DNA from: Rheum nobile
Lineage: Eukaryota; Streptophyta; Magnoliopsida; Caryophyllales; Polygonaceae
NCBI GenBank assembly: GCA_027886185.1
Contig: WOAB01000041.1
Span: forward strand, 806,001 to 870,000
Reading direction: 5' to 3'
Length of the DNA: 64,000 nt
The notes beneath the pieces are model-generated. The model saw only the letters and a list, made by a program, of their open reading frames with translations. It did no database searches and was not told the DNA's origin. The position numbers and the translations under genes were made by a program. Numbering within the stretch: position 1 is the stretch's first letter; each line of letters begins with the position of its first letter. This document shows, in pieces, positions 9,608 to 21,699 of this stretch.

Positions 9608-12065
9608 TGTAATACCCCTCATTTTTAGTAAGGGTATTTGGATAATTTCCCAAACCCTTGTCAATTTTGGGACGCGTTAGGCGAAGTTTGGAATTTCTGT
9701 AGCTCATGTTCGATCTCTGTATTATTTCCCTGAGAGGTATAAAATACATTCGATGTATTTTCGGGCCTTAGAATATTTGTTTGGGTACAAATATTTAAGA
9801 TCCGGGGTTTTAAACCCATGCCAAACCTTTTCCCGGTTAAACAGACGCGAAAAGGGCAATTCCGCGACCGCGGAATAATAGCTCCCAGAGGAGCTGGGCT
9901 TTCAATTTTCCGCGACCGCGGCAGAGCCCACCGCGACCGCGGAAATGTGCAGAGGGCATAGTCGGGCATGCGAGCCACGTGCTCGTCGTCGCCGTCGATC
10001 CCTCGCCCCACCGTTGATCTTGTCAGGTTGCTCTCTCTCCTTGGCCTATAAATGGGAGTCGATTCGGAGGGTTGAGAGCACTCCAAATCCCGATCTCTCT
10101 CTCCCAAGGTTCTTGTCGCCGGAGTTCAAGCTTTCGTCGGAAAATTTGAAGTCGTCGCCGGAGCTCTCGTTGGAGGTGGTGGTGCTCGTAGGGTGGTTGC
10201 ATTGGAGGCGCAAAGGAGGTCGGAAGTGAAGCCGCCGCGAATCGAGCCCCAAGGAGTCCCCGCCGGTGAGTTCCTCGTTATTTTGGGTCGCCGAAGTTCA
10301 TGTCCGCGATCGCGGCTGTGACAAGGCCGGCCGCGCCCGCGGCCACTGCCTTTGGCACTCGCGGACACTCGTCCTCGACGACCGCGACAGTGCCCACCGC
10401 GACCGCGGATTGCCTGGGCAATCACAATCGTGGCCTTGGGTATTGCCGGTCTCGGTCGGGACTTTCATTCCTTCGATTTGGTTCGTTCTTCCTTAGATTC
10501 GTATATTTTAGTTGTCGAATCTAACCTAGGGTTTCGTTGTGGGGTCGTTGTCCGTAGGAATCTGTAATCCGATTCCCGTTCCGGACCCAGAAACCCGTCG
10601 TCACTCAATCGTTCATCTAGTCTAAGGCAAGTGGCGGTTCGCTCTTGCTTAATCATTCCATATTCTATTAATTATCAATTGCTTTTAATTGTTAATTAAA
10701 TAGGAGTGAACTGTTGTTTTCGTTTGGGAACAGATTTGATAAACGTATTTGATACGATTAAAATGTGATATTATAATAGGTTGTATATATTGCTAGAAAC
10801 AATGCTTATATCTGTGATGACCGTAATGGTTTTGTTGTGGATTTAAATGTAAACTTAAATGCTAGATTAGCACGAGTATTCGTAGGAACGTTAATTTCTT
10901 ATGAGGATTAATCGTTTCTTTATAACTCAGTATTAGTATAACAATTCTCTAAGGCTTTCTAGATCATGACCCATTGCTTCTTACCCACCTGTAAGGATAA
11001 GAAGTGTTCAACACCTTGCTAGTGCCATTGGGTGGCGTAATGTCACCCTGTGTTAAACTTTCATAGTCACTCGAGATCATAAACTTTCGTAGTCACTCGA
11101 TATGATAACCTTTCGTAGTTACTCGAGATGATATATTTATATGATAAAAGCTTATAACGTAAATGTGCATTTTGGAAATTAAATAAGATAAGTGCGATTA
11201 TGCACATAATTAATATACCTTCGGGCGAGGAGTACAGCTTGGAAACTTGCCTGGACTTCGATTAGAGTAAGTCCTCCTTCCAAATCTGAATTCGCATTAT
11301 GCGGTGAGGTTGGTCGTGGACCCAAATGGTCAAGTCTTTTAAACGCTTGTGTGAAATTATAATATTCCCAAACATTTGTCATACTTTCCCGTAAGACTCA
11401 ATCTTTTGGAGTCTTCTCTTCATACGTTTCCCTTAAGACCCAATTCCTTGGAGTCTTCTTTTAGTGCATGTCTAAACCTTAATCATTCCGTGAAAGTTCC
11501 GGGTTATATATCGTTCCTTCGATTGTTATTCGAGGGACAATGATAGTAAACGGTTATGATCACTAGAACCATCTGTTTTCACCCTTGCATAGTCTTTCAT
11601 TAGACTAACCAATCGGGTTTTATTCCTTGTATGGTTGGCTGGTGTCATCCGTCCTATACGGCACATCAGTGGTCGGTTCCCGAGGACTCGAAGTAAACAA
11701 ATTGAAGAAGAGACTTGCAGTCGCAGATTTAAGTGCCGGTATTTCAAGATCATTAAGAATTACTTTAATATGTATTTTTATAACCTAGTCATGTATTAGG
11801 TTTATTCTTAAAGTCTTCCGCTGTGTAATTTATAAGTTTTCCGCTGGGATTTCACTCTGTTGTAAAACACTCCTCTCGTATTGGGAGAAATCTTTTAATA
11901 AAAGTATTGAGGTTTATATGAAAATGTCTTCCGTTGTTTAATCCTTCGTTGTTTAACATGTTTATTTAAGATTAATTGTTCCGATTAAAGCCTTGGGTGA
12001 CATCGGACAGCAACGTCTGAGGTCACTGGTGTGTGGCACTACCGATATAAATCGGGGGTGTTACA
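9608..12065 (+). repeat. E2 3' LTR
   Basis: This LTR is 2458 bp and closely matches 3150-5660, with small indels mainly in the CCGCG/CGCGG palindrome runs (about 9862-9942 and 10300-10410). The TATA box is at 10047-10053. It ends GGGGGTGTTACA at 12065, followed by TSD ccttc. Confidence 0.92.
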
Positions 12066-12849
12066 CCTTCTCTATGCATTTTCCCACTATTCTACATCGA
12101 GGTTTTGTCTTACACAAGGCCTTCCAATCTTCCATGACCACGCTCTCGAGTTTCGAATTAATATCCATTTATGTAGTACGACGGTCATGACAACACTTTT
12201 CTACCCGGTCCCCAAGCTATATACTATGTATGAGAGGTGTAATATCAAGTCAGGTTTGATTCAAGACCTACATTTATAATATTTCATATATGTAAAGCCC
12301 ATATTTGTTTCTTTCGAAAAATCTATAAATCAAAACATGATATGACATAAATTCATAAATCAATAGATGTATGACTACTTACATCATTTTTGAACCATGG
12401 TAGAAAGTATTTGGCAAGAGCGTTTTCACCATATCTGACCTCTGATTGTTGAAATCGCATGCATGTGACAATTACATGCATTATATATACATATACATAT
12501 GTAATATCCAGCCATTGTGGTTTTTACAGTTACTTACTCGATATATGAGTCAATATCTGATCAATTGAGAAAGATGTTTGTGTGTAATACATGCAAATCT
12601 CTTTCATCATTCATCCATAAACCTTAGCTTTTCCGCTAGGACGACCCGGATAATTAAATATAAGGGTTTGAGGATAATTAGCAGTGAGTCCTTCAACCTC
12701 ATTCCTAGCAAGCTTTCTTCTTTTACACAAGTCTTCAAAACTAGGATAATGCTTAGTGAAATTTGTGGTCTCCTCTAGTAAATATGCCTCAACTATGGAT
12801 GCCTCTACGCATTTTTGGGTTACTCAATTTCTACTTCAAACTAAACAAG

Positions 12850-13500
12850 AATCTTTCAAAAGGATACATCCACTAGTATTTTACAGGATCTGTCAATCTT
12901 GCCTGATAGGGTAGGTGCACATGCAATGAGATGCTCCGTGCAATAAAAAAAAGATGGTGGAAAGATCCTCTCAAACTGACACAAAATGAGAGGTACATCA
13001 CGTTCCAACTCATGGAGACGTTGTTCAGCGTGGACGAGCATATATATTGGAAAAACAAACTCAACTCTGTTAATGGACCCCCCAAAAAATAAGGAGACTT
13101 CATGCACATATTGGGTGGTAGATTATAAAGGGTAACAATCACTAGCCATGTAGAGTATGTTTTTCCATTCATACTGAAAAGGGAGAAACCATTTGAACAT
13201 AGACCCAATCTCACGTTATAGACCTCTATTGCAAAATTTGGAACGGTACGATCCAAAACTTTCCAAGCCTCTGCATGAGATGGGTGACTCATGATTCCTT
13301 CTTGATCAAGTTTGTACTTAGCATGCCAATGCATGTGTTGGGCAGTTTCCTCCATGGCATACAACTGTTGCAGACGTGGGTTAAGGGCAAGTATCGTAAA
13401 ACCTTTCTCGGAACAAATTATCCATTACTTGTCAAGCGTTGTTCATATCTCGGACTTTTACAGAATTTACACTTTGTGGCATCAGCATCCTCCTTCTAGA
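12850..13500 (-). pseudogene. TNP2-like CACTA transposase fragment
   Basis: The longest open part (13364-12873, minus) contains HMHWHAKYK, HPSHAEAWKVLDRTVPNFA, NVRLGLCSNGFSLF, WLVIVTLYNLPPNMCMK and YFLGGPL. These are ordered motifs of the TNP2 transposase of En/Spm elements (normally MRWHAEH, HPxDGEAWK, NVRLGLCTDGF, YNLPPWMCMK). Downstream sequence drifts out of frame, and the upstream part near 13450 is degenerate. The full protein is usually over 700 residues; only about a quarter can be followed here. It would bind and cut the transposon ends; this copy is dead. Confidence 0.8.
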
Positions 13501-13764
13501 ATAACATGCACCCTTCTAGACATAAATGTATCTTCTACACTGGTAATCCCAATGCTCGAATCAACTCATAGAAGTTCTTGGGGAGGTTGTGGTTCGGTGG
13601 TAAGAGCTTCCCAACATCATGAAGACGTCGATCAAACCTAGCTTGTGACAAGTGACAGTCGTTCTTAAACGACATGAAATTGCTAATTGCAGACAACAAT
13701 GTAATGGCACAACCTGGATACATTGAATCAGTTGTGGCCTTTAATACATTGAATGTTTTATTTA

Positions 13765-14199
13765 TTATGTGAAATAGCCTCGATTTTAGCATTCAATGGA
13801 ATTCAAGGGTAACTTCGAGGGTACTAGCCTCGAATGTAGCCCTGAATATACCTGAGAGACGTTAGCCTCGAAATTGACCACTAATACAATTTTAAGGCTA
13901 TTTAACCTCGAAAAAGGCACTCCAATTAAGATTGGAATGGACATTCGAAGGCATTTTAGCATCAAAATTGGCCACGGATGTAGCCTTCGACATGTTTTGT
14001 GCCTAACTGACCCCGAATATGCCCCCAAAATACTTTTTCGTGGCTATCTAGCAACGACTTTGCCCACAAATATTATTCGTTCCTATATACTCTCGAATTT
14101 TTACTTCGAGAGTAAATTCGTTCCTAAATACCCACGAATTTACACTCGAAAACTTTCGTGGGTATATTTTTGTGGCAATTTAGTGTGTTTCTAGCAGTG
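13765..14199 (-). repeat. CACTA subterminal repeat region and terminal inverted repeat
   Basis: Many short direct and inverted copies of CCTCGAA/TTCGAGG and ACGAA/TTCGT occur between 13780 and 14160, spaced 20-50 bp apart. Such arrays are the transposase binding sites of CACTA elements. The terminal repeat is at 14183-14199. Confidence 0.65.
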
Positions 14200-14269
14200 C
14201 GCCGTACGTCTAGCGCCTAGGCGTCGCCCAGGCGGCCGATTTGGCCGATTTTTAGACCACCGATTATAA
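14200..14269. other. GC-rich palindromic segment between CACTA end and minisatellite
   Basis: It contains the perfect palindrome CGCCTAGGCG (14214-14223) and short GGCCGATTT repeats. No gene is seen. It may be the edge of another transposon, but I cannot assign it. Confidence 0.35.
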
Positions 14270-14454
14270 TCAAAGGCACATCAGGCTATATGCAAATGCA
14301 CATTCTACAAAATCGAAATGCAAATTGTGTTATGCCCAAATACACATCACGTTCTACCCAAATGCACTCTACTATAACCTAAATGCACACCTAGTAATAT
14401 AGAATTGCACATCATACAAAATCCAAATGCAAATCGTGTTACCCAAAGGCACAT

Positions 14455-14971
14455 TGTAAAACCATAGATTTGTAATCCTTTTATATGGACTAGAGTGTTA
14501 CCCATGTCAACAAGAGCTCTTCCTTTTCATGGTTCAAGTGAGGACAAAGAACAATAAAGTTAAGCGTGCTAGGGCGGGAGTAGTACCAGGATGGTTGACC
14601 TCTTAGGAAGTCCCCGAGTTGGCATGTGATGGTGCTTCTAAGGCCGTGGGTCTTACAAGTGGTATCAGAGCCGACTCTGGGTTACAAGTGGGCTTGGTCC
14701 AATGGACGGTCCCATATGGCGGTCTTTGGGACTTGGTGATGTCGTCAAAGGTTTAAGTGGGGGTGATTGTAACACTCCAGATTTGTAATCCTTTATATGG
14801 ATTAGAGTGTTGCCCATGTCAATAAGAGCTCTTCTTCCTTTTCATGGTTCAAGTGAGGAGAAAGAACTCTGAAGTACACGTGCTAGGGCGGGAGTAATAT
14901 CATGATGGGTGACCTCTTGGGAAGTCACCGAGTTGGCATGGGGTGGCGCTTCTAAAACCGCGAGTCTTACA
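14455..14971 (+). mobile_element. Second Cassandra-type TRIM, complete
   Basis: LTRs are at 14455-14657 and 14768-14971. The iMet primer binding site TGGTATCAGAGCC is at 14660-14672 and the purine tract AAGTGGGGGTGAT at 14755-14767. The TSD cacat is at 14450-14454 and 14972-14976. The 5S-derived segment is well kept in the left LTR (about 14555-14615) but damaged in the right LTR, where box A reads AGTACACGTGCT. The two LTRs differ at many places, so this copy is older than the one at 2216. Confidence 0.92.
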
Positions 14972-15224
14972 CACATCACATTATACCGAAATGCACATCT
15001 AGTATAACCCAAATGCACATCCAATTATAAACAATTGCACATCCTATAAAATAAAAAATGCACATCGTGTTATATCCAAATGCACATCACATCATTTCCA
15101 AATGCTTATCGATGTAGTTATATACAATTGCATATCCTACAAAATCCAAATGTAAATCGTGTTATGCTCAAATGCACATCACATTATACCGAAATGTACA
15201 TCTAGTTATATACATTTGCACATC

Positions 15225-15385
15225 CTAATCCCTAAAATCCTAAAAACATAAGACCATAAACCCTAAAATACTAAAAAGCTAAACTATAAAACCATAAACC
15301 CTAACACACTAAAACCCTATACCCTAAGAACATAAACCATAAAAACCCTAAATCCCAAAACCCTAATACACTAATATCCAAGAAC
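15225..15385. repeat. Degenerate telomere-like repeats (CCCTAAA-related)
   Basis: Many variants of AAACCCTAAA, such as ATAAACCCTAAAATACTAAA and AAAACCCTATACCCTAAG, stand in tandem inside the minisatellite. Exact TTTAGGG heptamer runs are absent. It is an interstitial repeat, not a chromosome end. Confidence 0.6.
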
Positions 15386-15602
15386 CATAATCATTAAACC
15401 TAAATGCTCATCTAGTTATATACAAATGCACATTCAGGTATAATCAAATGCACATCACATAATAACAAAAAATGGCAAATACTTTTATTGTGTGATGTGT
15501 ATTTCACGAAAAGTACATAAAATTGTTTTACCAAAAGCACATAATAATGCTTGTCAAAAGCACAAGGTGATTGGGAAAAGAAAAATAGTCTAGACAAAAA
15601 TT

Positions 15603-15690
15603 GGTCAGTCAACGCCGAAGACAGGTGGTCAATGTCGAAGACCGGTGGTCAACAGTCGAAGACCGGACGGTCAACATCGGAGACCCCCAG
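15603..15690. repeat. Four copies of a ~22 bp GGTCAAC-CGAAGACCGG repeat
   Basis: Consecutive units GTCAACGCCGAAGACAGGTG, GTCAATGTCGAAGACCGGTG, GTCAACAGTCGAAGACCGGA and GTCAACATCGGAGACCCCC are followed by AGTCAACTC. A related motif (GGTCATCGAGACCCCCGAC) occurs at 2817-2835. No gene is associated. Confidence 0.6.
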
Positions 15691-16177
15691 TCAACTCATT
15701 TAAATGAGTCATGTGCCAAACGCATGACCATTTAAATGAAATAAGAAACAAGCTTTGGCTTTAATGGGCTTTTTACGTAATGGACTTATTTTTATAAAGT
15801 TGACAAAAATTGAAAAAATGCCAGTGTGACATTTCTATTCAATGTTAACATTGGTTACAAAATTTTCACCGTTTCATCCATTCTCACCATTTAATCTCGA
15901 GCGTCCGTACATCACATCAGATTTGACGACCGATAGTGGTTCTCACCAAAATTAGTGTTCTTGCGTGAATTTTGATTCTCACCCCATATAGATACATATG
16001 AGTATAATAACATGTTCTGCCGCGCGCAATGAGGAATGCACACTTAACTACATACATACGTACATACAGTTACTAATCACTTGTTTGAATGCAACAAAAC
16101 ATTGTTGAATAGGCAAGTATATAGATGTAAATATGAAACCCTAGCCTGAGCCTCCATCATGGATCGAATGCATGAGT
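15691..16177. other. Intergenic sequence; probable displaced 3' flank of the peroxidase gene
   Basis: No coding region is seen. The right part (roughly 16030-16177) joins directly to the peroxidase stop region when E3 is removed at its TSD. It therefore probably held the original 3' UTR and poly(A) site of that minus-strand gene, now about 10.5 kb away. The sequence at 15850-15985 has repeated TTCACC/TTCTCACC motifs reminiscent of a transposon end, not assigned. Confidence 0.5.
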
Positions 16178-16182
16178 GGATC

Positions 16183-18394
16183 TGTAACACCCCCAAAATA
16201 CCTTTGGAAATATTACCGCCAGTGACCTCAGAATACACACCCGGGGTCACCCAAGGCTTACCTATTTTATAACAAATGATATATTGTTGTAAACTTTATT
16301 AAATAACATGAAAGTTGACCAAATAATATTCAAACCGACGTCATAGGTTACAACTGATAACAAAACCAAATACATAAATTGTTTATTACAGCGGAAGTCT
16401 TTGAAATAAATAAATGCCACGAAGGGGTTTTGAACTGTGCGATCTCATGCCAGGATCTTCAACCTTAGGGAAAACACAAAAATATCAACTGCCTTCAACG
16501 TCGGAATCTGGCCTTCAAGGCTGAGAAAATTTACCAGATGTGTCGTATGAGACGGATGACACTAGTCAACCATGCAAAGGAAAAATAACGGTTGGTTAGT
16601 CTAATGAAAGACTACGCAAGGGCACAAATAAAAAGGTTCTAAGTAGTCGTATCGAGTTACCACCATCGCTTCTCGAATAATAGCCGATATACGATGTGAA
16701 CTCCAATACTTCTACGGAAACATGAGAAAAGGCATGATCGAAGAGAAGACTCCAAAGGAATTGAGTCTTATGGGAAACTTATGAATAGAAGACTCCAAAG
16801 GAATTGATTCTTATGGGAAACGTATGACAATTGTTTGGGAACGTTAAGTTTTCACACAAGTTTAAAACACGACCTTGATTATTTGGGTCCACGACCAACC
16901 TCACCGCGCAATGCGAATCCAGATTGGAAAGAAGACTTACTCTAACAAGAGTCCGGGCGGTTTCCACGTTGTACTCCTCGCCCGAGGGTATATTAATTAT
17001 GTGCGTAAAAGCACTTATCTTATTTAATTACAAAACGTACATTCACGTTACAACTTTTAATTCACATCATCTCGATACGAGAGATATTTCTGGGAATGAA
17101 TCCCGAATGTTGGCACTAGCTAAGTGCACCTACCCTGGAATAAGGGTACGATCGTGACCAGAAGTACTAGAGCAAAATCCTCATAATACCAGTTATAACG
17201 AAATGACTAGACCTCGCAAGATACATAGCGCTTCTACGAATACTCATGCTAACTACACATGTAAGTTCACATAATAATCCACACCAAAATCCATTACGGT
17301 AATATCATATAGAACTATATAATAGCATTGTTTCTAGCAATATATACAACCTATTATAAATTCATGTTTTAACACATTATTTTATCAAATTTGTTCCCAA
17401 ACATAAAACAACAACTTTATCACATCTTAACTAGACAATTAAATAATTGACAATCAAGGGAAACATGGAATAATGAGCAAGAGCGAACAATCACTTGCCT
17501 TAGCTAGACGAACGAGAGATCGGGTTCCGAGATCTGGAAACTTGCACTTGAGCACGGTTTCCTATGACGATGATGAGTTATAAGATGAAACCCTAAGTTA
17601 AATACGATACGAAAGGACGAAGGAAAGAAGTCAGTGTCGCGGTCGCGGATGGCATAGCCGCAATCGCGAACTTGCTGGGTGAAACCGCGCCTGCGGTTTT
17701 ACAACCGCGATCGCGAATTCGCGCCCAGTCGGGGCCGCGGGTCTCTTCCCGGCCTCAGTCGCGGTGGGTGGAGCCGCGGTCGCAGAACTCCATCCTGACG
17801 CGAGATCAATCGAGTTTTTGAGGCCATACCGATGACGACGACTTTGTATCTTCGCTTCTGAACCACCGCGCACCACCACCACTCCAAGGATTTCCTCCGG
17901 CGACTACTTCGTCTCCGACGACGACGACTTCGGCGACGAACACAATTAAAATGAGGGGAAGAGGAAGCTTTGAGAATGATGGAGGAGATGGCTGCTACCA
18001 CTCCTATTTATAGGCTCAGAGAAGGAGGAGTTCACATCCACGCCGACAAACCAAACGATCCAGCTCCCCGCCGTTCGGAGTACGAGGGGAAATCCGATCG
18101 TCGGCCTTCTAGAAGCAGACGAAGAAGGCGAACAGAGGTTTCCGCGATCGCGGTTTCAAAACCGCGGTCGCGGAACTGCCGCGCTCGCGTTCTTGGACCT
18201 TGCTCGCGAAGTCGCGGGTCTTGATCGCGATCTTTTGCTAAATTCCATTTTTAGCACTCCTTAAATACTTTAAGACCCATATATCTTTATTAAACGTATA
18301 TCAACACGTTCAAATAGTTCTTACAGAGTTCACAGAAAAAGCCTAACACGTCTTGCTTACAAAACGAAAGTTGGGACTTTTAGGGGTTATTACA
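16183..18394 (-). repeat. E3 3' LTR
   Basis: 2212 bp. On the minus strand it carries a TATA box CTATAAATAG (18013-18004), with GCGG/CGCG palindrome runs on both sides (18139-18232 and 17638-17790). The conserved hairpin-rich block of the LTR family lies at about 16540-16635. It ends at TGTTACA opposite 16183. Confidence 0.92.
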
Positions 18395-18410
18395 ATACCT
18401 CCCCCTTAAA
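18395..18410 (-). other. E3 polypurine tract
   Basis: On the minus strand TTTAAGGGGGAGGTAT abuts the 3' LTR. Confidence 0.85.
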
Positions 18411-18429
18411 AAAAGTTTCGACCCTGAAA

Positions 18430-21400
18430 CTAGGCTGAAAATAGCTCGGGAAAATGACTTAGCATATCAGACTCAGTCTCCCAAGTTTCCCATGTCACCT
18501 CCTCAGATCATGACTTGGACCAGAGGATTCGTACTAATGGTACCACCTTGTTCCTCAAGTGCTTCTCGCGGCGTTCGAGAATACGCACATGTCTCTCCTC
18601 GTATGTACCATTTGCCTGAATTTCGATGTCGTCATAACTCAGCACATGAGACACATCTGGCACATACTTCCTCAGCAGAGACACGTGAAACACGTTATGC
18701 ACAAGGCGTGCCGACGACGGCAATGCCAAACGATATGCTAGAGATCCAACTCTGTCAAGGATCTCGAATGGTCCCACGTAGCGAGGGTTGAGCTTCACAC
18801 GCTTGCCGAACCTAAACACACCCTTGGATGGCGATATCCTGACAAACACCTTGTCACCAACCTCAAACTCGACATTCCCGCGCTTCAAATCAGCATAAGA
18901 CTTCTGTCGACTCTGAGATGTAAGCATCCTCTGTCTGATCAAGACAATGTCTGAGACAATCCTTTCGACTAACTCCGGTCCGAGCAGAATCTTGTCGGCA
19001 TTCTCATCCTAACAAATCGGAGATCTGCACTTTCGACCGTACAAAGCCTCGAATGGAGCCACCATCATGCCAGCTATTGTTGTACGTGAATTCAATCAGA
19101 CTCAAGTTGTTCTCCCAACTAGTCGGACGATCCAGCACACAAGCTCTCAACATATCCTCCAGTGTCTGAATGGTCCTCTCAGACTGTCCATCCGTCTGAG
19201 GATGAAACGCAGTACTGAACCCTAACTTTGTTCCCATGGCCTTGTGGAGTTCCTTCCAGAACCTCGACATAAATCGACCATCACGATCTGATACAATGGT
19301 TTTTGGCGTACCATGCAATCGGACAATCTCGTGTAGGAAAACTTCTGATAGCTTCCGGGTTCCCCAAGTTGACTTGATGGCCACGAAATGAGCACTCTTC
19401 GTGATCCGGTCAATGATCACCCATATGGCAACCTTCTGGCTCTGAGTCTTCGGCAACCCTGTGACGAAGTCCATCTCAATATCCTCCCATTTCCATTCTG
19501 GCACTGGGAGAGGTTGCAATTCACCACCTGGTCTGCGGTATTTAATCTTGACCTTCTGACAAGTCAAGCATCTCGCCACAAATTCTGCTACGTCCTACTT
19601 CATGTTGGGCCACCAGAACTTTTTTCTGAGGTCTTTGTACATCTTACTGGATCCTGTATGTACAGAATAAGCTGACGAATGGGCCTCCTTCATCACCAAT
19701 TGACAAAGGCCACCTATGTCAGGCACACAGATCCGGTCCTGAAACCAGAGTGATCCATCATCTTGAATCACGAATCCCGGAGCTTTACCATCCATCACTT
19801 CACTGCTTAACTTTACTAAGATCAGATCATCAACCTGCTTCTCCCTGATCTGATCGAGTAGCGTAGCCTGAATCTCCAACATACTCAGGCATCCTCGACG
19901 CTGATCATACAAGACATCAATCTCGCACAATCCATGTTGTAGTTTGGTTTGGGCAGTGAGCAGAGCTACTACGGTCTCGTGCGGCGTCTTCCGGCTCAAA
20001 GCATTGGCTACCACGTTAGCCTTGCCCGGATGATACAGCAACTCGATGTCGTAATCCTTGAGTAGCTCTAACCAGCGACGTTGCCTCATATTCAACTCCT
20101 TCTGAGTGAACACATACTTGAGACTCTTGTGGTCGGTAAAGATCTGGCATCTCATACCATAAAGGTAATGCCTCCAAATCTTCAGCGCGAAAACCACAGC
20201 CGCTAACTCCAAATCATGCGTTGGATAGTTAGCTTCATAGGTCTTCAATTGTCGAGATGTGTATGCAATAACCTTTCCCTTTTGCATTAATACACATCCT
20301 AACTCATGCTTTGAAGCGTCACTATAGACCACATAATCATCAGATCCATCTGGTAGCGCCAAAACTGGTGCGGACGTCAAACACTTTTTCAACTTCTGAA
20401 AACTTGTCTCACACTTGTCGTCCCATAAGAACTTTTTATGGACCTTCTGGAGCAACCCGATCATGGGTAGAGCGATCTTTGAAAATCCCTCCACGAACCG
20501 TCTGTAACACCACCACGAACTTGTCCAGGTACTGATGGAAACATATGTGCATCAGATCCATGAAAACTGCCGGAGCATTTGTAAGCCCAAATGGCATGAC
20601 TATGAACTCGTAGTGTCCATATCTCGTCCGGAACGCAGTCCTCGGAATATCTTCCTCACGAATCCTGATCTGATGGTAACCAAATCTCATATCGATCTTG
20701 GAAAAGACTTTTGCTCCCTGTAGTTGATCCAAAACATCATCTATCCTTGGAAAAGGATACTTATTCTTGATAGTGACCTTGTTCAACTCTCGATAGTCGA
20801 TATAAAGTCTGAACGAACCATCTTTTTTCTTGACAAACAAGACAGGAGCGCCCCAAGGCGATGCACTCGGCCTAATATATCCTTTCTCGAGTAGCTCCTC
20901 AAGTTGTTTCTTCAACTCCTGCATCTCCGCTGGAGCCATCCGATACGGTGCCTTAGAAATCAGTGAGGTTCCAGGCTCTAGATCAATAGTGAACTCTACG
21001 TCACGATTCAGGGATAAACCGAGAATCTCCTAAGGGAATACATGAGGATACTCACATATGACATGAACATCATGAACTGAAGTCTCATCCTTCTTGGGTT
21101 TGTCCAGATAACACAAGTACCCGACACAACCTTGTCGAAGTAACTTAAACGCAGCCATCGCATTGATAAGCTTTCTCTTATCAATGTCATTACGACCCTT
21201 GAATTTACACACAAACTGGCCCCCAGATGAAACTGTCACTGTCCTTGAGCTGAAATCGATTACCGCCATGTGACGCGTCAGCCAGTCCATCCCGAGAATG
21301 ATGTCGTATGGAGCCATGGCGATACAGATCAAGTCGGCTTTGAACTTCCGACCTTGAATGGTAATCAGAAATTCCGACAATCGCTTGGTCCCTACTAATT

Positions 21401-21617
21401 GCTCACCACTGGGAAGGTTCACCACAAATGGTTCGCAAGATTCATTACACTTCAACCCTAACTTACTTACACACTTTTCCGAAATAAAGGAATGAGTGGC
21501 ACCAGAATCAAACAATATGCACACAGATGTAGAGTGAAGGTATAGAGTACCTTGAGCAATTAGAGTGTTGGGTCTGTCAGCCTCACGCATCTCGTACATC
21601 CGCTGCCCCTGACCCAC
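18430..21617 (-). pseudogene. E3 Pol: protease, RT (deleted catalytic site), RNase H, integrase
   Basis: Protease 21617-21030 has the active site DSGATHSFIS and GMDWL. RT begins near 21020 with APAEMQELKKQLEELLEKGY and FVKKKDGSFRLYIDYREL, but just after DKFVVV (about 20505) the frame jumps to sequence normally ~90 codons downstream, so the YxDD/FIDD site is lost. RNase H (20450-19950) keeps YSDASKHELGCVL, DLELAAV, FTDHKSLKY and ANALSRK. Integrase (19640-19004) keeps the HGxx-CLTC zinc region and the D, D, E residues in MDFVTGLP, VSDRDGR and QSERTIQ, then shifts frame near 19060. The tail (18942-18430) keeps GPFEILDRVG, HNVFHVSLLRKYVPD and the chromodomain-like EEVTWE. Several stops interrupt it. 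Confidence 0.9.
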
Positions 21618-21699
21618 TGGAACAGTTGGGGCCTTTCCCTTGTTTTAAGCAGTTGTCTGCATCGAGGTACTAGGAGTCCCTGCAGGCTTGAATTGAGGT

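Larger units (their letters stand above)
3150..12065 (+). mobile_element. E2: gag-only Ty3-type LTR retrotransposon, 8.9 kb
   Basis: The element has long LTRs (3150-5660 and 9608-12065), both starting TGTAATACCCCTCATTTTTAG and ending GGGGGTGTTACA. The 5 bp TSD ccttc is at 3145-3149 and 12066-12070. A tRNA-iMet primer binding site follows the left LTR and a polypurine tract precedes the right LTR. The only good gene is gag (6332-7666); no protease, reverse transcriptase or integrase is recognisable in the 1.9 kb after it. It is therefore non-autonomous and probably uses enzymes of relatives such as E3 or E4, whose Gag and LTR ends resemble its own. It sits inside a CACTA element. Confidence 0.92.
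12066..14199 (-). mobile_element. CACTA (En/Spm) transposon, 5' terminal part, degenerate
   Basis: The right boundary at 14199 reads, on the minus strand, CACTGCTAGAAACACAC, a one-base variant of the CACTA terminal inverted repeat. About 400 bp of subterminal repeats follow inwards, then a TNP2-type transposase fragment (12873-13364). E2 is inserted at its left, and 2830-3149 may be its continuation. The other terminus is not recognised. The TSD (3 bp in this family) cannot be confirmed. Confidence 0.7.
14270..15480. repeat. Degenerate minisatellite with core AAATGCACATC, split by Cassandra
   Basis: The core (C)CAAATGCACATC followed by 10-18 variable bases (such as ACATTATACC or TAGTTATATACAATTG) recurs about every 25-30 bp at 14270-14454 and 14977-15215, with a last few copies at 15400-15470. 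The array was one block before the Cassandra insertion at 14455-14971, because the TSD cacat is itself part of the repeat core. Confidence 0.75.

Noticed and set aside
12993..13641. Plus-strand frames 13275-13499 and 13312-13641
   Set aside because: They are antisense to the TNP2 fragment, which carries the recognisable transposase motifs.
15225..15385. Telomere
   Set aside because: The repeats are degenerate, lie inside a minisatellite, and are flanked on both sides by long non-telomeric sequence.
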